Source: Triatoma infestans (lineage: Eukaryota; Arthropoda; Insecta; Hemiptera; Reduviidae). Taken from it: a stretch of DNA of 64,000 nt. The DNA is taken from the NCBI GenBank assembly GCA_011037195.1, contig JAAEAF010014399.1, positions 62,001-126,000 on the forward strand, written 5' to 3'. Within the stretch, counting starts at the first letter, position 1. Each line of letters opens with the position of its first letter. The notes below the pieces were generated by a model, which was not told the origin of the DNA, ran no database searches, and saw nothing but the letters and a program-made list of their open reading frames with translations. The translations under genes and the position numbers were made by a program. Shown here in pieces: positions 23,896 through 34,840 of the stretch.

Positions 23896-25245
23896 TATTT
23901 ATTTGTGAGGGTATACTTCCCATTATAATGCAATTATTCAATATTAATATAAACAAAATATAAGAAAACCACAAAAACAAAATTAAAGAAAGTTACACCT
24001 AAAAAATAAAGAAACTAAAGCTATCGAAGAAGAAGTGTAAGGCAATTTTCTTATATCAGTTTAAGAAAAAAAAAAGGGACGGGGGAGTCAATTAATAATT
24101 GAAATAATCGTTTTAAATGTCAGCCCTTCCAATGTTTGATTGCTCTAAAAGGAAACTATTTTCTTCACTTAGTGTAATGATTAATAATTCTTACACAGGG
24201 GGAAAAATATAAATACAGTAACTGTCAAGGAATATATGAAAATAGCAACTGTACGAAGTTCTCACAATAAATAATTACTAAATAAAATAACCAAGCACTT
24301 CAAACAAAAAACCATAAAAAACTGTAAGAGACAAAAAAAGAGGAGAAGGGGTATATTTTCTATTTTAATTGTTTCGTATTACAAGTTTTTATATATTTCT
24401 ATTTTGTTTTGATATTAAGTTTTTTTTTTTTGTAACTACTTCCAAGACTTTATTGTCTTAAAATTCATAACTTACAAACTTACAAAACTTATTTAGGTAA
24501 ACAAATAATTTAACTTTGTTTGTCACATTTTTTTTTTTATTACATTAATTACAGTGAAGAGAGAGAAAGAAATGCTCTCACAATTTAATGACAGTTTTTA
24601 TTTTCATTATTCTTTCGAACAGAACAAAGAATATTTACAAACCACATCACTGTTGGGAATAAGTAAATTATTTCTACTGTGTACCATATAAAAGCTGTTC
24701 TATTTTTTTTTTGGTATGAGGAAGGGGATATTTTGCTAAAATTTTCAGTGTACAGTTATATTTTTTTCAACTTTCACTTTTATATAATTCATTAATTTTT
24801 TTTTTAAGGACTTCTTACTTTTCCTTAAAAAATTAAACTAATTTACCAACTCAAAAAAACCACAATTTAAACCGAATTGCCTTCTTTTAGATTACTAACT
24901 AATTACTGTTAGTTTGTATACATAAAGCCATCAGAGCGTTAATTATTCGAACGTCAATTAACCAAGATTTCAATTATTATCCAAATATATTCGAACAATT
25001 TAATTTTAATGAAAGAATTTGAAGTTATCTTTTAAAGATTAAAGGATATTAGAAAATCATGCAGGATATATAATAGAGGGGGGGGGGCAAAGCGAAAGAA
25101 ATTTTGTTTGTATATGCAAGCCACCTTCAGCACTAAAATTAAAGTATCTTTGTTTGTAGTCCCTCGCAAACCTGATAATATACGATTTATCATAACTTTG
25201 TAGATATATCGTAAATATTGTTAATTTTTAATCTCCTCTTTTTGG
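23896..25245. other. AT-rich unclassified stretch
   Basis: Long AT-rich DNA with homopolymer tracts and a G run at 25078-25087. No gene or recognised element. Confidence 0.4.
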
Positions 25246-25249
25246 TGAA

Positions 25250-25610
25250 TGGTAAGACTAAGTTTTGCGATCGTGTCAAGTTTTCAAAAATCAAATGTAA
25301 GGTTTTCACCGGAAATACAAGTTCTAATTCGTCCGAGCACGGAAAAGAGATTTTCAGAATACGTCTGTGTATTGATCTGATAATAAGGTTTTGATTAAAA
25401 TCGGTCAACCGCAAAATCCATTTTATTGCAAAGATTTTTCAAGTATTTTTTTGTTCTCGAAAATAGTTCCATGGATTTCTTTAAGCATTATACGAGTATA
25501 CATACTTTACATCTTCATGCTTTACTTCTATCAATTTTTAAAAAAAAAATTTTTTCCGTGGGAAATTCATTTGATGGGTTTTTAGGGAAGAGGGTGATAT
25601 GGAGTTCCCT
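25250..25610 (-). repeat. Dispersed repeat Q, tail half
   Basis: Contains ttttgcgatcgtgtcaagtt, caccggaaatacaagttcta and catacttgattt-like modules. It is cut off on the right by the hAT-like element at 25617. Confidence 0.65.
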
Positions 25611-25616
25611 CTACAG

Positions 25617-26322
25617 CAGAGCTTCCCAAAATGGTGGTGGGGCGGGGGATGTGGTTTAGGGAGCCGCGAACAAATCACATATAATAAAATGAAATTTCTT
25701 AGATTCCATTAAATAATGAAATAAGAAAACAAGAAATAAAACATAAGCCCTGTTAAGAATTAATAAGTATAGCTCGGTAAATTAGTTGTGACACCCTAAA
25801 CGTCTGTTAAACTCCGCCCGTTACTAAAGCTTTCTAGTAGCTGTGACGTTATTTGACCCCGCCCACAGGTTTCACTACTAAGTTGCTGAGTTGTACTTCA
25901 TTTCTAAAAAGCATTTTTCTTGACATTATTCAAGAAATAATCAAATATTACATCAGTTTTTTTTTTTGCAATTCTGCAGGCATATTCCTCTCATTGAATG
26001 TGAAAATGGTATATTTTCTTGATTTTACTAGTTTTCTCAGTTCTTTCATTTTGTTGTCTTTGTTCATTGTACAACTTAAATGGCATATTAAAAAATTAAT
26101 AATAGAAATAATCATTTTTTGTGCCTTAAAATTATCAAAATGTTTTTTTTCTACGATCAAACGGTATGCAATCATATTAAGATTATGCATAATGATTTAA
26201 TAAAAATAATGTATGCAGTTTAAAAAATACAGTCAGCTTTCTTATCTTACAATACTTAAGGAGCCCTAAGTGATGAAGTCGTCCTCAAGTGAGGAATTCG
26301 CAGAAACGTTTGTGAACCACTA
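25617..26322. mobile_element. hAT-like non-autonomous element
   Basis: Left end CAGAGCTTCCCAAA and right end TTTGTGAACCACTA are imperfect inverted termini of hAT type. The flanking 8-mers ctctacag and ttctaaaa share T at position 2 and A at position 7, the usual hAT target pattern, and agree at five positions. No transposase is visible inside. It lies 145 bp from the al exon donor. Confidence 0.5.
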
Positions 26323-26466
26323 TTCTAAAATACTATTTCAGTTATATTATACAATTCTTACATGTGTAAGAAGAGTAAGTAGGAAAATCTGATTTGTTTG
26401 TCTATATGGCCTGCAAAATTATGGATAATTACAATTACCCTCACATAATGAAATCAAAACACTAAC

Positions 26467-26689
26467 CTTGTAAACACATCTGGATAATGTGTCCTAGAGA
26501 ATGCTTTTTCCAATTCTTCCAATTGGAAAGATGTAAATGTTGTCCTATAACGTCTTTGTTTCCTCTTTGGTGCTGAATCTTCTGGATCACTATTTGGTGA
26601 ATCTCTACCGGTGGAGGCAATACCGCCTCCACCTCCTTGATCCGATACTTCTGGATCACATTCTACTTCTGGACTACTACCAGCTGAAT
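26467..26689 (-). CDS. al: aristaless homeobox gene, internal exon (acidic linker plus homeodomain residues 1-31)
   Basis: Internal coding exon of a paired-like (PRD class, Q50 type) homeodomain transcription factor, a nuclear DNA-binding protein that in insects patterns appendage tips. The 223-nt exon is bounded by an acceptor (pyrimidine tract, ttacag) ending at 26690 and a donor gttagt starting at 26466. It enters with two bases of a codon and leaves with two bases (AG) of an Arg codon. It encodes about 74 residues: a Ser/Asp/Glu-rich linker with a five-glycine run, a basic stretch PKRKQRRYR, and homeodomain helix 1 and turn ([25 protein letters not shown]). The wording matches insect aristaless rather than vertebrate ARX, which as I recall reads TSYQLEELERAFQK, or homeobrain. 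The open frame appears to start at an upstream Met (26711), but that part is intron. The Q-rich C-terminus and OAR domain are not in this window. Confidence 0.93.
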
Positions 26690-27004
26690 CTGTAACGATA
26701 ATAAAAAACATATCGTTAGCTATAGGATAGATTATATTTTTAAATAAATGGGGTTCTCTTCCGTGATCAGTAAAAACTTGAAAGAAAAATTAATGCAAAG
26801 ACGTTCGGTTTACGTTTCTTCCGAAAGGCTAGATAGACGTTATGCGAACATCAATGCAAGGAAATTCATATTACCTTGCAGGAATTTAATAAAGAAAAAA
26901 TAAATTATCAATGTTAGTTAAAACAATAATAAAATAAAAAAAATAAGAAATACAAAAGTAATGGTCCTATATGTGCAACTAAATAAACATTCTTGTTTGA
27001 AATA
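26690..27004 (-). other. Upstream al intron (AT-rich)
   Basis: Directly 5' of the al exon acceptor on the minus strand. Nothing further is recognised. Confidence 0.6.
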
Positions 27005-29395
27005 ATGACTTTTTTTTTAAGTTTTTTTTTTAGTTTATTTATTGAGTAAGCAAAATCTGTTAAAATAACAATAATTGCTACTGCTCATTGTTGATACTGT
27101 TGGCTTGAGGATCTTGAGTGGAGAAGCCATCCAGCGATGACACTCCTGGCATTGTTAGGGTGTTTGGTTGCGAAGGTTATCCCTAGACCTTCGCAGTTAT
27201 TCCTTTTTAGTCTCCTTGTTGTATTCTGTGGCAAGCTTAAGTTGGAGATGAGAAAACTGTTATTTTGTGATAGTGTTTCGTGAAACGTTTTGTATTTGGT
27301 TGTGATTGTGTCTGTCACGAATGGTATATTGCGGTCAGTGTGTAGTGTAAGGTTTGAGACGTAGTAGGGTGCATCAGTAATGTGTCATAAAAGTTTAGAT
27401 TGGAACTTGTATTCTGTATAGGTTGGAAGGTTTGTAGAACCCCAAACTTCGCAACCGTACAGCCATATAGGTCGAATTATAGTTTTGTAAATTAGTATCA
27501 TGTCGTTTAGTTTTCCGTCGAAACTGTCGAAAGCTCTGATTCAAAGCCACTCTTTTAAATCTGGTGTGGAGGTTCCAAGTTAATCGGCGGTCTAAGTGGA
27601 GTCCAAGATAGCGTGTAACAGTTTTCTCCGCGAGCGGTGGCCGTTGAAGTAAACTGTTGGGCATGTACGTATGTAGTGTGAATGTCATGTGCGTAGATTT
27701 TAGACTGTTGATTTTGATTCTCCATTTATTGCGCCATTGTTGAATGTCGTCAAGATGTCTTTGTAAGTGAGTGGTTGCTGTAATGTGGTTGGCATGTCAT
27801 GAAAGGATGGCAGTGTCGTCTGCAAAGGTCGCCGTTAGAGTTTTTTTTGAAAGTGGTATGTCGTGTGTATAAAGTGAGTATAAAATGGGTCCCAGTATAC
27901 TTCCTTGTGGGACACCAGCCTTTACGGGATAGATGTCAGACAGAACGGTCTTCACGCTCACGCAAAAATATCTGTCAGTTAAGTAAGACTTTAAGGTTAA
28001 GTAGTAAGTAAAAGGAAGAAATAGTTTTAGTTTATATAGAAGTCCTGGATGCCACACCTTATCGAAAGCTTGTGTCACATCCAAGAAAGCTGCAGGACAG
28101 TGTTCTCCGTTTTCTAGAGTAGAAGCTATTTCGTCAGTTAGTCTGTGACATTGATGTACAGTGGAATGATTTTTGCGGAAACCAAACTGGTGATCTGCGA
28201 GTGTCTGAGAATGTTGAATGATAGGATTGAGTCGTTTTAGGAGTAATTTTTCAAACAGTTTGCCAAGAAGTGAAAGTAGACTAATAGAGCGGTATGATGA
28301 TGGTAAATGGTTAGGTTTCCCAGGTTTATGAAACAGTATGATTATAGCAAATTTCCAGTCTACTGGGAAGTAAGCAAGACGTAGTATTGCATTGTAAAGA
28401 TAAGTCAGATAAATTATTGCTTTTGGTGGTAGATGTCTTAATATTTTTGAAGTGATAAGGTCGAAACCTGGAGATTTTCGAAGTGGAAGTTTATGGATAG
28501 CGAATTTTAGCTCAGATGGAGTGAAATGTTTAGGAGGTAGAGATAGTTGTAAGGGAATATTGAAATTCTGACAGATTTCAGCTATATGATTTTGGTCTTG
28601 CACATCATGGTGAGCTTCAAATACTGAAATACTGTAGCTAAGTGTTTGGCAAGCGCTTGAGCCCTTTATTTGTCTGATTTAGCCCAGTTGCCATCATCTT
28701 GTCGAATTGGTGCTGGAAGGGATGGATAATTTAATATTTTTTTGGTGCCTGCCAGAGTGATTTGTCATCTGTCGTTAGTGAGTTTAAGTAGTTCCGAAAT
28801 TTCAGTATTTTATAGTTGGTCAGTTCTTGTTATAATAAGGAGTTCAGGTGATTGAATTTAGTCTTGTCGGATGGGTATCGGTGGGTTTGCCTTGTCTTCG
28901 AGCCCGTCGTTTTAGTGTAATTAGTTTTCTGATTTGCTCTGGTAAGCAGTCTGTTGTAGTATTTGTTTGTGTAGTAGACGTGAGGAAGACCAGGCAGCGT
29001 TTTGAAATATTTTGGTAAATTCACCTACTGCATGATCAAACTGTTGGGTTGTTTTGAGTTGTTCTTTAGATTGATAGTACCGTCTAGTATGTGTGTAAAT
29101 TTTTGCCAGTTTAGCGTTATACTTTTACTCTGCCAGAAGTTAAAGTATAAGGTGAAGGTTGTCTGAGAGGGGAGTAATGTATAGGGTTACTAATACAGGA
29201 GAGTGGACTGATGATAAGTTGTGTAGAGTATGTGTCGTGTTCGTCTGTGTAATGTTGGAAGTAACAAGAAGTCTAGGAGATCGGGTAGTTTCTTCCTTGA
29301 TGTTGGCCAATACGTTGCTTCATTTGGGCTTATGATTTGATAATTATTACCTAGGACTACCCGTTGAAGCTGGATTCCCGTTGGGTTAATGAAAA
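27005..29395 (-). mobile_element. Jockey-clade LINE, 5'-truncated, 2.4 kb
   Basis: Minus strand. It opens in the C-terminal part of an endonuclease domain (VVLGNNYQIISPNEATYWP, about 29290-29370; then DLLDFLLL). It continues through the linker to a reverse transcriptase domain at 27797-28603, the post-RT region (VTRYLGLHLDRRLTWNLHTR, about 27540-27640) and a C-terminus near 27070. An A-rich tail lies at about 27010-27033 (T tracts on the plus strand). Several stops and frameshifts in the 5' part make it inactive, but the RT block is unusually well preserved. It sits upstream of the al exon in the same orientation. Confidence 0.92.
27797..28603 (-). pseudogene. Jockey reverse transcriptase domain, interrupted by one in-frame TGA
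   Basis: The 268-codon open stretch encodes the RT palm and fingers of the LINE, which copies its RNA at a nicked target. Visible motifs are SPGFDLITSKILRHLP, IILFHKPGKPNHLPSSYRSI, GFRKNHSTVHQ, AFLDVTQAFDKVWH, GVPQGSILGPILYSLYTHDI and the catalytic box FADD (about 27810). The frame closes at a TGA directly after FADDTAILS. It then continues in the same frame with no stop to about 27395 (post-RT region), so one substitution separates two long coding blocks. Upstream of 28603 the frame is lost. Confidence 0.9.
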
Positions 29396-29473
29396 TTAAA
29401 TATCAGGAAAGAGACAATTAAAAAATAAACTTCAAGAACTTCTGGCAATATTTAGTAACAATTATAAGTTTGA

Positions 29474-29675
29474 GTCCTCACGTATTGGTCTAGTGGCTAG
29501 CGCACTCGCCTTTCGTGGGAGAATTCAGGGTTCGATTCCCATGAGGGCATAATCGGTGTTGACCCAGCATCGTGATAAAAACTGGGAACCTACAGTTAGT
29601 AGCGCCCTAGATAGCCAAGGCCGGAAATAAACAGCAAGTCTTGGCCCTTCATGGGCTGTTGCGCCATAGGGTTTT
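29474..29675 (+). mobile_element. SINE family B (tRNA-derived) with perfect 11-bp target duplication
   Basis: The tRNA-like head has an A box (TGGTCTAGTGGCTAGCG) and a B box (GGTTCGATTCC). A unique 3' body ends gcgccatagggttttt. The flanks 29463-29473 and 29676-29686 are both TATAAGTTTGA, so the 202-bp element is precisely delimited and looks young. Confidence 0.9.
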
Positions 29676-29704
29676 TATAAGTTTGAAGAGAATTTGTCAA
29701 TTTT

Positions 29705-29900
29705 AACGGAGGAGCAAGAGGAAGTCGTGTGAGTGTTTCATATCAGATTTGATTTATTACTTTCTCTTACAACAGTAAAGTGAAGTATTGCCATCATGTT
29801 AAAAATGCGTTATTATTGGGAATACATTTTTGAGGTCCCCCTACGTCCGTTAAACTGATTTTTTTTATGATTTGGCCTTTCTTCCGATTAGATTTCAAGT
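29705..29900 (-). repeat. Dispersed repeat Q, head end directly followed by the tail of a second copy
   Basis: GAAGTCGTGTGAGTGTTTCA at 29724 is the head end of one copy. It is followed within 30 bp by actttctcttacaacagtaa and ttgccatcatgttaaaaatg, the tail start of another, so two same-strand copies abut. Confidence 0.6.
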
Positions 29901-30805
29901 ATTATTGGGCATTGAGCGAGGCTGTTGACTATTCAGCTACAATGTAAGTAGCCGCTTTCAGCTAAAAAACCAACAAGTATCCCCTCCACCGGTCTATTTC
30001 TATAACTACTAGATATTCAGTAAAAATCCAAATTTTTTTTTTGAAATAATTTATTTACCGTAGGAGAAAGTTGTGTGTGAGTGAAGTAAAAAAAAAATGT
30101 AAGTTTCATCATTTTACAATTATGTTATCGTTTGTTATTACCTTCGTTTTACCTTTCTGTTCTGATTATAAACAGTAATTTAGGATAATACAGTTTGCAG
30201 GAGAATGCTGAAATAAAAAAAGTAAAAAACAGACATGATTCTTTCCACAATAATAATTAAAAACACAAATCTGGATTACTTTAATAAAAGTAATACTAAT
30301 TGTATTTACTTGGTTCTTTTATTATTTTGTTCTAATTTAGTAAAAGTTCATTATTCCATTCATGTAAGTAAAGTTCATTTTTTGTTTCTCTAGTTTTCCC
30401 TTGGGAACTATTTATTTCCATCTAATAGAGACAACTCATAATAATTCAATTCCTTCACAATAAAACAATTAGAGCTGAGTTAAACGTTCAAAATTAGATT
30501 TACATTTCAACTGTAAATTATTATCTAAATCAAATGTAGTTGCATTACTATAAATGTAACAAACAATCTTATGAATTAGTTTCAAGTTGGCCATTATTTC
30601 GTTCTTTTGTTTCATTAAACTAATTTCCGGTAATTTATTGACTTTTATTTCAAAATTATAATTTGATGGTAATTCTTTTTTTTTTTTTTGTTATAATCAC
30701 TTCACTTGATTTCTCCAGTTTTAAACATTTCTGAATCTCCGATCAGCTTGCAAATCATAAATATATCAAATCCAATTTCAGACTTTATACGACCAACCAC
30801 ATATA
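29901..30805. other. AT-rich unclassified stretch
   Basis: No gene or recognised element. Confidence 0.4.
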
Positions 30806-30809
30806 GAAT

Positions 30810-30990
30810 TCCAAACGGAATAACTTTCAGCTATTTTCTTTTTTGAGCTACGCTGATCACACACAGACTATTTTCCCACTTTTCCGGAATCAGGGAACCA
30901 CAAAACTTGTATTTCCGGTGAAAACTCGATATCGAAAATGTGACACAATTACTATACTTCCTCCTTGTCAGCAGTAAATGAAAGTAAAAA
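30810..30990 (+). repeat. Dispersed repeat Q, tail fragment
   Basis: Contains ttgagctacgctgatcacac, gtatttccggtgaaaactcg and gacacaattactatacttcc. Confidence 0.65.
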
Positions 30991-31020
30991 TTACTCAGTA
31001 AGGCACTTCATGCTTGGATA

Positions 31021-31207
31021 TTTTTTTACGGCAACATCTTCTCAGTGCACTGCCGGCCTTCGGACAGTGTTCTCTCGTTACAGATTACCCTGTCCTCCGA
31101 ACAGTGAGCTGTAGAGGCTCATAGGAAGAAAAAATTTAAGGGGTAGCACTGCTGGACGCGAACCCGAGACCTCCGCCTGTAGGGCCAACGCGCTACCACT
31201 GAGCATT
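31021..31207 (-). mobile_element. SINE family A, full head with A and B boxes
   Basis: On the minus strand the head reads GCTCAGTGGTAGCGCGTTGG (A box region) and GGTTCGCGTCC (B box). It then has the family body with a short deletion near the 3' end and a terminal A tract (31021-31028). This copy shows that family A derives from a complete tRNA-type promoter. Confidence 0.85.
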
Positions 31208-31247
31208 TCTTCTCTGGATTTTATTATATTATTATATATATATATAT

Positions 31248-32352
31248 CGGCAAAGTATGAAATCAGGCATTGTATACCATGCCTAGGCATTTCATACATT
31301 AGCTGGAGACTTTAGGCAATGTGTAGAATTTAGCCCAATTTTATACTACGTCTCTATCGAATGCCTATGGCGAAGCAGGCAAAGTTATCTTCCTTAAACA
31401 GCTAGAGCGATTACATGATTAAATGAGGTCATGTAATGACACTTGAAGTATGAAACATTTTCTTGTACTCTATCTGTATAATTTATCAAAATATATACGA
31501 ATCTGACCAAAAATATCTTGGTAAATCGTAAATTCCCATTATCCGTCCTTCTTCAAGCCCCATAAACTCCCAGATAATAAGCAGCCGCCTTTCCCCGCTG
31601 CTTGAGAATCTTGTATGTAGTTTTCATAAATAAACGAATCCGCCCTCTCGTTGTTTTGTCACTTGTCTACTGTCTAGTGTCACTGTTAGTAATTCTTTTA
31701 AATATTCCTAGGAGCGAAGGAAAAACCAACAAAGCCAGTGAGGGACTACATGTGGCTTAGTATGTTTACAATAGTGGTTAAATTTTTAGCATTCAGCGGA
31801 ACTGAGAATGGTCAGAAACTGAGGAACACAGTATCCGAGAGGATGTGCGGTTAAGTGGGCAAGATGGATGGGATGATCAGAAAATAAGCTTGTTTAAGTA
31901 AAATTTCGTTAATGAAAATGAAGTAGCAAATTTAACTTATTTCCTTATTGAAAAAACTAACAACACTTAAATCCTCTTAATGAGTACCAAGTAGTTGCAT
32001 TAATTAATATTATTTGTATAAAAGAATTTATAGACCTTGAAAGAAAATATAATGTGATATCTGATTATTAATAATATCATTGCAAAAGGCCACAAATAGT
32101 AGCATTCCTTCGATAAACTTAAGCAGCAATAACTAGGCCATTATTACATAAGGCTGTTAATAGTTGTAGTTTTTAAGTCTTCACATACTTTGCCTAAGAC
32201 GACGTAGACATTCTATAGAATGCCTAGGCATTGCATAGAAAACCCAGCCCAAGAATGAAATAAAAAGGATATTTCTTACTTTGCCTAAAGTAGCTAGGTA
32301 ATGTACAAAATGCCTAGGCATTCTATACAATACCTGAATTTCATACTTTGCC
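31248..32352. mobile_element. Non-autonomous DNA transposon with long TIRs (CGGCAAAGTATGAAAT)
   Basis: The outer 70 bp at each end are inverted copies: CGGCAAAGTATGAAAT, then TGCCTAGGCATT, then ctttaggcaa. Weaker homology continues inward for about another 80 bp with repeated TGCCTAGGCATT palindromes and ACTTTGCC motifs. The total is 1105 bp. The interior has no transposase that I recognise. Target duplication is unclear because the left side is an AT dinucleotide run. I cannot place it in a superfamily. Confidence 0.75.
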
Positions 32353-32490
32353 GGTAACTTTCATACGGAGTATGTGCGAGAAATATTTTTTTTATTGGGT
32401 TGTCTAAAATGTCCGGTGAAAATTCAATTTTGAAAATGTGGTTACCATAGCAATCCATCCTTTTATATCAGTAAGAGAAAGTAAAGAGAA

Positions 32491-33612
32491 AAAGGAAAAT
32501 CCCATATGGGATGATAAAAAAATTACTACTGATTTGACTTTAGTTTATCATGGTGGATATAACTTTACAGTAAATTATTAGATTTTTGCCATCCATTTAA
32601 CAATTACAACTAAAGTTACATTCAAAGTAATAATGCTAACTTTGAACGAAGTTTGCCAATTACAAATATTAGAAATACCGTAAGTTTGTGTGTGTGTGTG
32701 TGCTTCATATCAAATTTTTATTTTATCGTTTTCTAAAAGTGAAAAAAGAAAGAAAAAAAAGTTTTCTATATGCATATTTTTACATAACACAGAATTGTAT
32801 AATAAATTGAAATTTTAATAGTTTATTATTATTTTTTTGTTCTTGTTTTGTTAAATATATGGGAGATAAAGAATGGTGGAAGGTAGCTATATAGTAATAA
32901 AGAGGAGTGGGTATATTATAAAAAGAGGTGGCGATCGGCCTTTTAAGTATCAATAACTAGGTATGATTGATTAGTTAGTTAAGAAGCTATCAGTTGATTG
33001 ATCTTAGAGACGGTAGCCTGTTAATTTGCTTTGGCTATATACAACTTGGTACATACAGACACTCACACACAGAAGACAGACAGACACTGGCTACGGTCTC
33101 TCTCACTCTGTCACAGTCTGTCCTACTCTCACTAGCCCCCTCCCCCAGTCTGTATAACACGACTATACCTCTCTCTCTTTATTTTTCTCCACTCTCCCAG
33201 CCTCTTCTTTACTAACTTCCAACTAAAAAACTGATTAATCTAAACAACTTACAACCACATTACACCATGGTTCCAACCAACCAAGCACCGCAACCCCAAT
33301 CCATTTCATTCTCCTTCTCTCTCTCTATCTTCCTTCCACTACTCTCTCTCTAACCGATATAACTACTACGGAACTTAATTTATTAAATTAATAACCGGCA
33401 GACTATATAAGAAGTGTTTTTTTGTTTTGTTTTTTCTGAATCAGAAGAGAGAATGAATTAGAGAGAAAGCTAAATTAAGAGAAGAGAGGAAACTAAATCT
33501 TAATATGGGAGAGATTGTACCATAAACCAAAAAAGAGATCGAGAGAAAAAAAATTTACAAAATGTGAGAAATTACTCTCTCGTTATTCTCTCAGAAATAT
33601 ATATTTTTTTTA

Positions 33613-33649
<37 letters not shown>

Positions 33650-33935
33650 AACTTACTAATAGCATATCCAAAGACTCTCGTTTAATGTTTTAATATCTTA
33701 TAAAATAACACCCACGCGCCATGGGTATTAATTCTTTTTAATGTATTTCGTGGCCAGAAGAACGTGATCTAAAGGCGGGAATTTAAATAGCCCCTTCACG
33801 TTAGTTTATTTTTATTTTAATTTTTAATTTTTTTGTTTTTTGTTTTTACTTGGATTAAACACAAAAATATTATGTGTACTTAAAAGAAAAATTTGAATTG
33901 AAAATAAAATAAATACACTTTAAAAGCAAAAGAAA
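32491..33935. other. Unclassified region with CT-rich, GA-rich and poly(A) segments
   Basis: A CT-rich stretch (about 33090-33350) is followed by a GA-rich one (33440-33590) and a 33-base A run (33615-33647). Opposed purine/pyrimidine bias could allow intrastrand pairing. The 73-codon frame at 32994-33215 is low-complexity. Confidence 0.4.
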
Positions 33936-33939
33936 ATCT

Positions 33940-34640
33940 GGGGTGCAACACTCACGTGACTGTTGTAATACAATTTATTATACATTAAATGATAAATTTT
34001 CTTTAAACATACCTTACTCAATTATCCTAACACAAATACAAAGTGGTGGGGCAACAAGGTAGGGGTAGTAGAATGATTACATTCCGGTTTAGAAGAGGCT
34101 GCAATGATAAATGTGATGCATTTTTATGCTAAAGCTTATGTGTAAAGTCCCACTTCCGGTTAACCGATTTTCTTAAATATTGCTAATGTATAGTAAGTAA
34201 TATTATATACATATGTGGCAGAACCACACATTGTACTGAAGTAGTACTTTAGAGGAAAGCTGAACGGTACTGTTCCCCCGTTCAAAAAACAATATTCCCG
34301 TTCCGCTCAAAAAACAATATTCCCGGTACCAATTTTTCAAAAAAATGTAATAATTTATAGATGTGTACAGATAGTATACGAAGATTAAAGAAATACGTTG
34401 GAGCCGTGTTCGAGAAAATCGCTAAAACTGGAAAAAAAAAAAAATGGAAATGAGCATGGACTTGTAACTGGGAAGCCCCAGTTCAAGTCCCGCGTATAAC
34501 TGCTAAATTTTTATATTTGTTTAAAAAATATTTATAGTAAAGTATGTGCTTCCGTCCCCTTCCACGACACCTAATTTGGTTGTGGGACGTAAAGCCCACC
34601 TCAAAAAATGGGCACTACTTTATTACTCCGTTAATACATA
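33940..34640 (+). repeat. Dispersed repeat Q, split by SINE C
   Basis: The head AATCTGGGGTGCAACACTCA is followed by modules (cacttccggttaaccgattt, gagaaaatcgctaaaactgg). The SINE at 34448-34602 interrupts, and a trace of the next module (ggcactactttatt) follows. Confidence 0.65.
34448..34602 (+). mobile_element. SINE family C (tRNA-related), short
   Basis: Contains a B box (AGTTCAAGTCC) within a tRNA-like arm (tgtaactgggaagccccagt). It ends gtgggacgtaaagcccacc without poly(A). The flanking 9-mers AAAAAATGG (34439-34447 and 34603-34611) are a likely target duplication, though A-rich. Confidence 0.6.
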
Positions 34641-34840
34641 CATTTAGCAAAACAATAAATTTCCGTCACTTCTAATTATTAGGCATATTTGGATATTTAA
34701 TAACAATTCAAAACAGAAAAGAAAGGAGATGAATAACTAATTATTATCCATTTGAAATAATATTTGCTATTAATTAGTTTTCTTTCTTTTTTTTTCTCTT
34801 TTTAACTATACTTGAAATAGTTTTATTTAATAAGCTGTTA
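34640..34840. other. AT-rich spacer
   Basis: Nothing recognised. Confidence 0.4.

Larger units (their letters stand above)
4352..26466 (-). other. al: 22.1-kb intron of the aristaless gene, within the homeodomain codons
   Basis: This is the interval between donor gttagt at 26466 and acceptor tgttgcag ending at 4352. The intron interrupts the Arg31 codon of the homeodomain (phase 2). It is filled with mobile elements in both orientations: family Q repeats, ribozyme-like inverted repeats, LINE tails, a Tc1 relic, a SINE and hAT-like elements. No other conserved coding exon was recognised in it. Confidence 0.85.
30990..32490 (+). repeat. Dispersed repeat Q split by SINE A and a TIR element
   Basis: A Q module (tcagtaaggcacttcatgct) begins the copy. 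The SINE (31021-31207) and the TIR element (31248-32352) follow. The Q tail (ggtgaaaattcaattttgaa, then tcagtaagagaaagtaaag) closes it. Confidence 0.5.

Noticed and set aside
25853..26200. 115-codon hydrophobic open frame
   Set aside because: Phe/Ile/Leu-rich from T tracts inside a hAT-like element, with no recognisable family.
26690..26711. Start codon for the al exon at the upstream Met
   Set aside because: A good acceptor lies at 26690 and the exon enters in mid-codon, so the upstream codons are intron.
29480..29545. Possible genuine tRNA gene (A and B boxes, partial acceptor pairing)
   Set aside because: It is joined to a 3' body and bracketed by an 11-bp target duplication, which defines a SINE.
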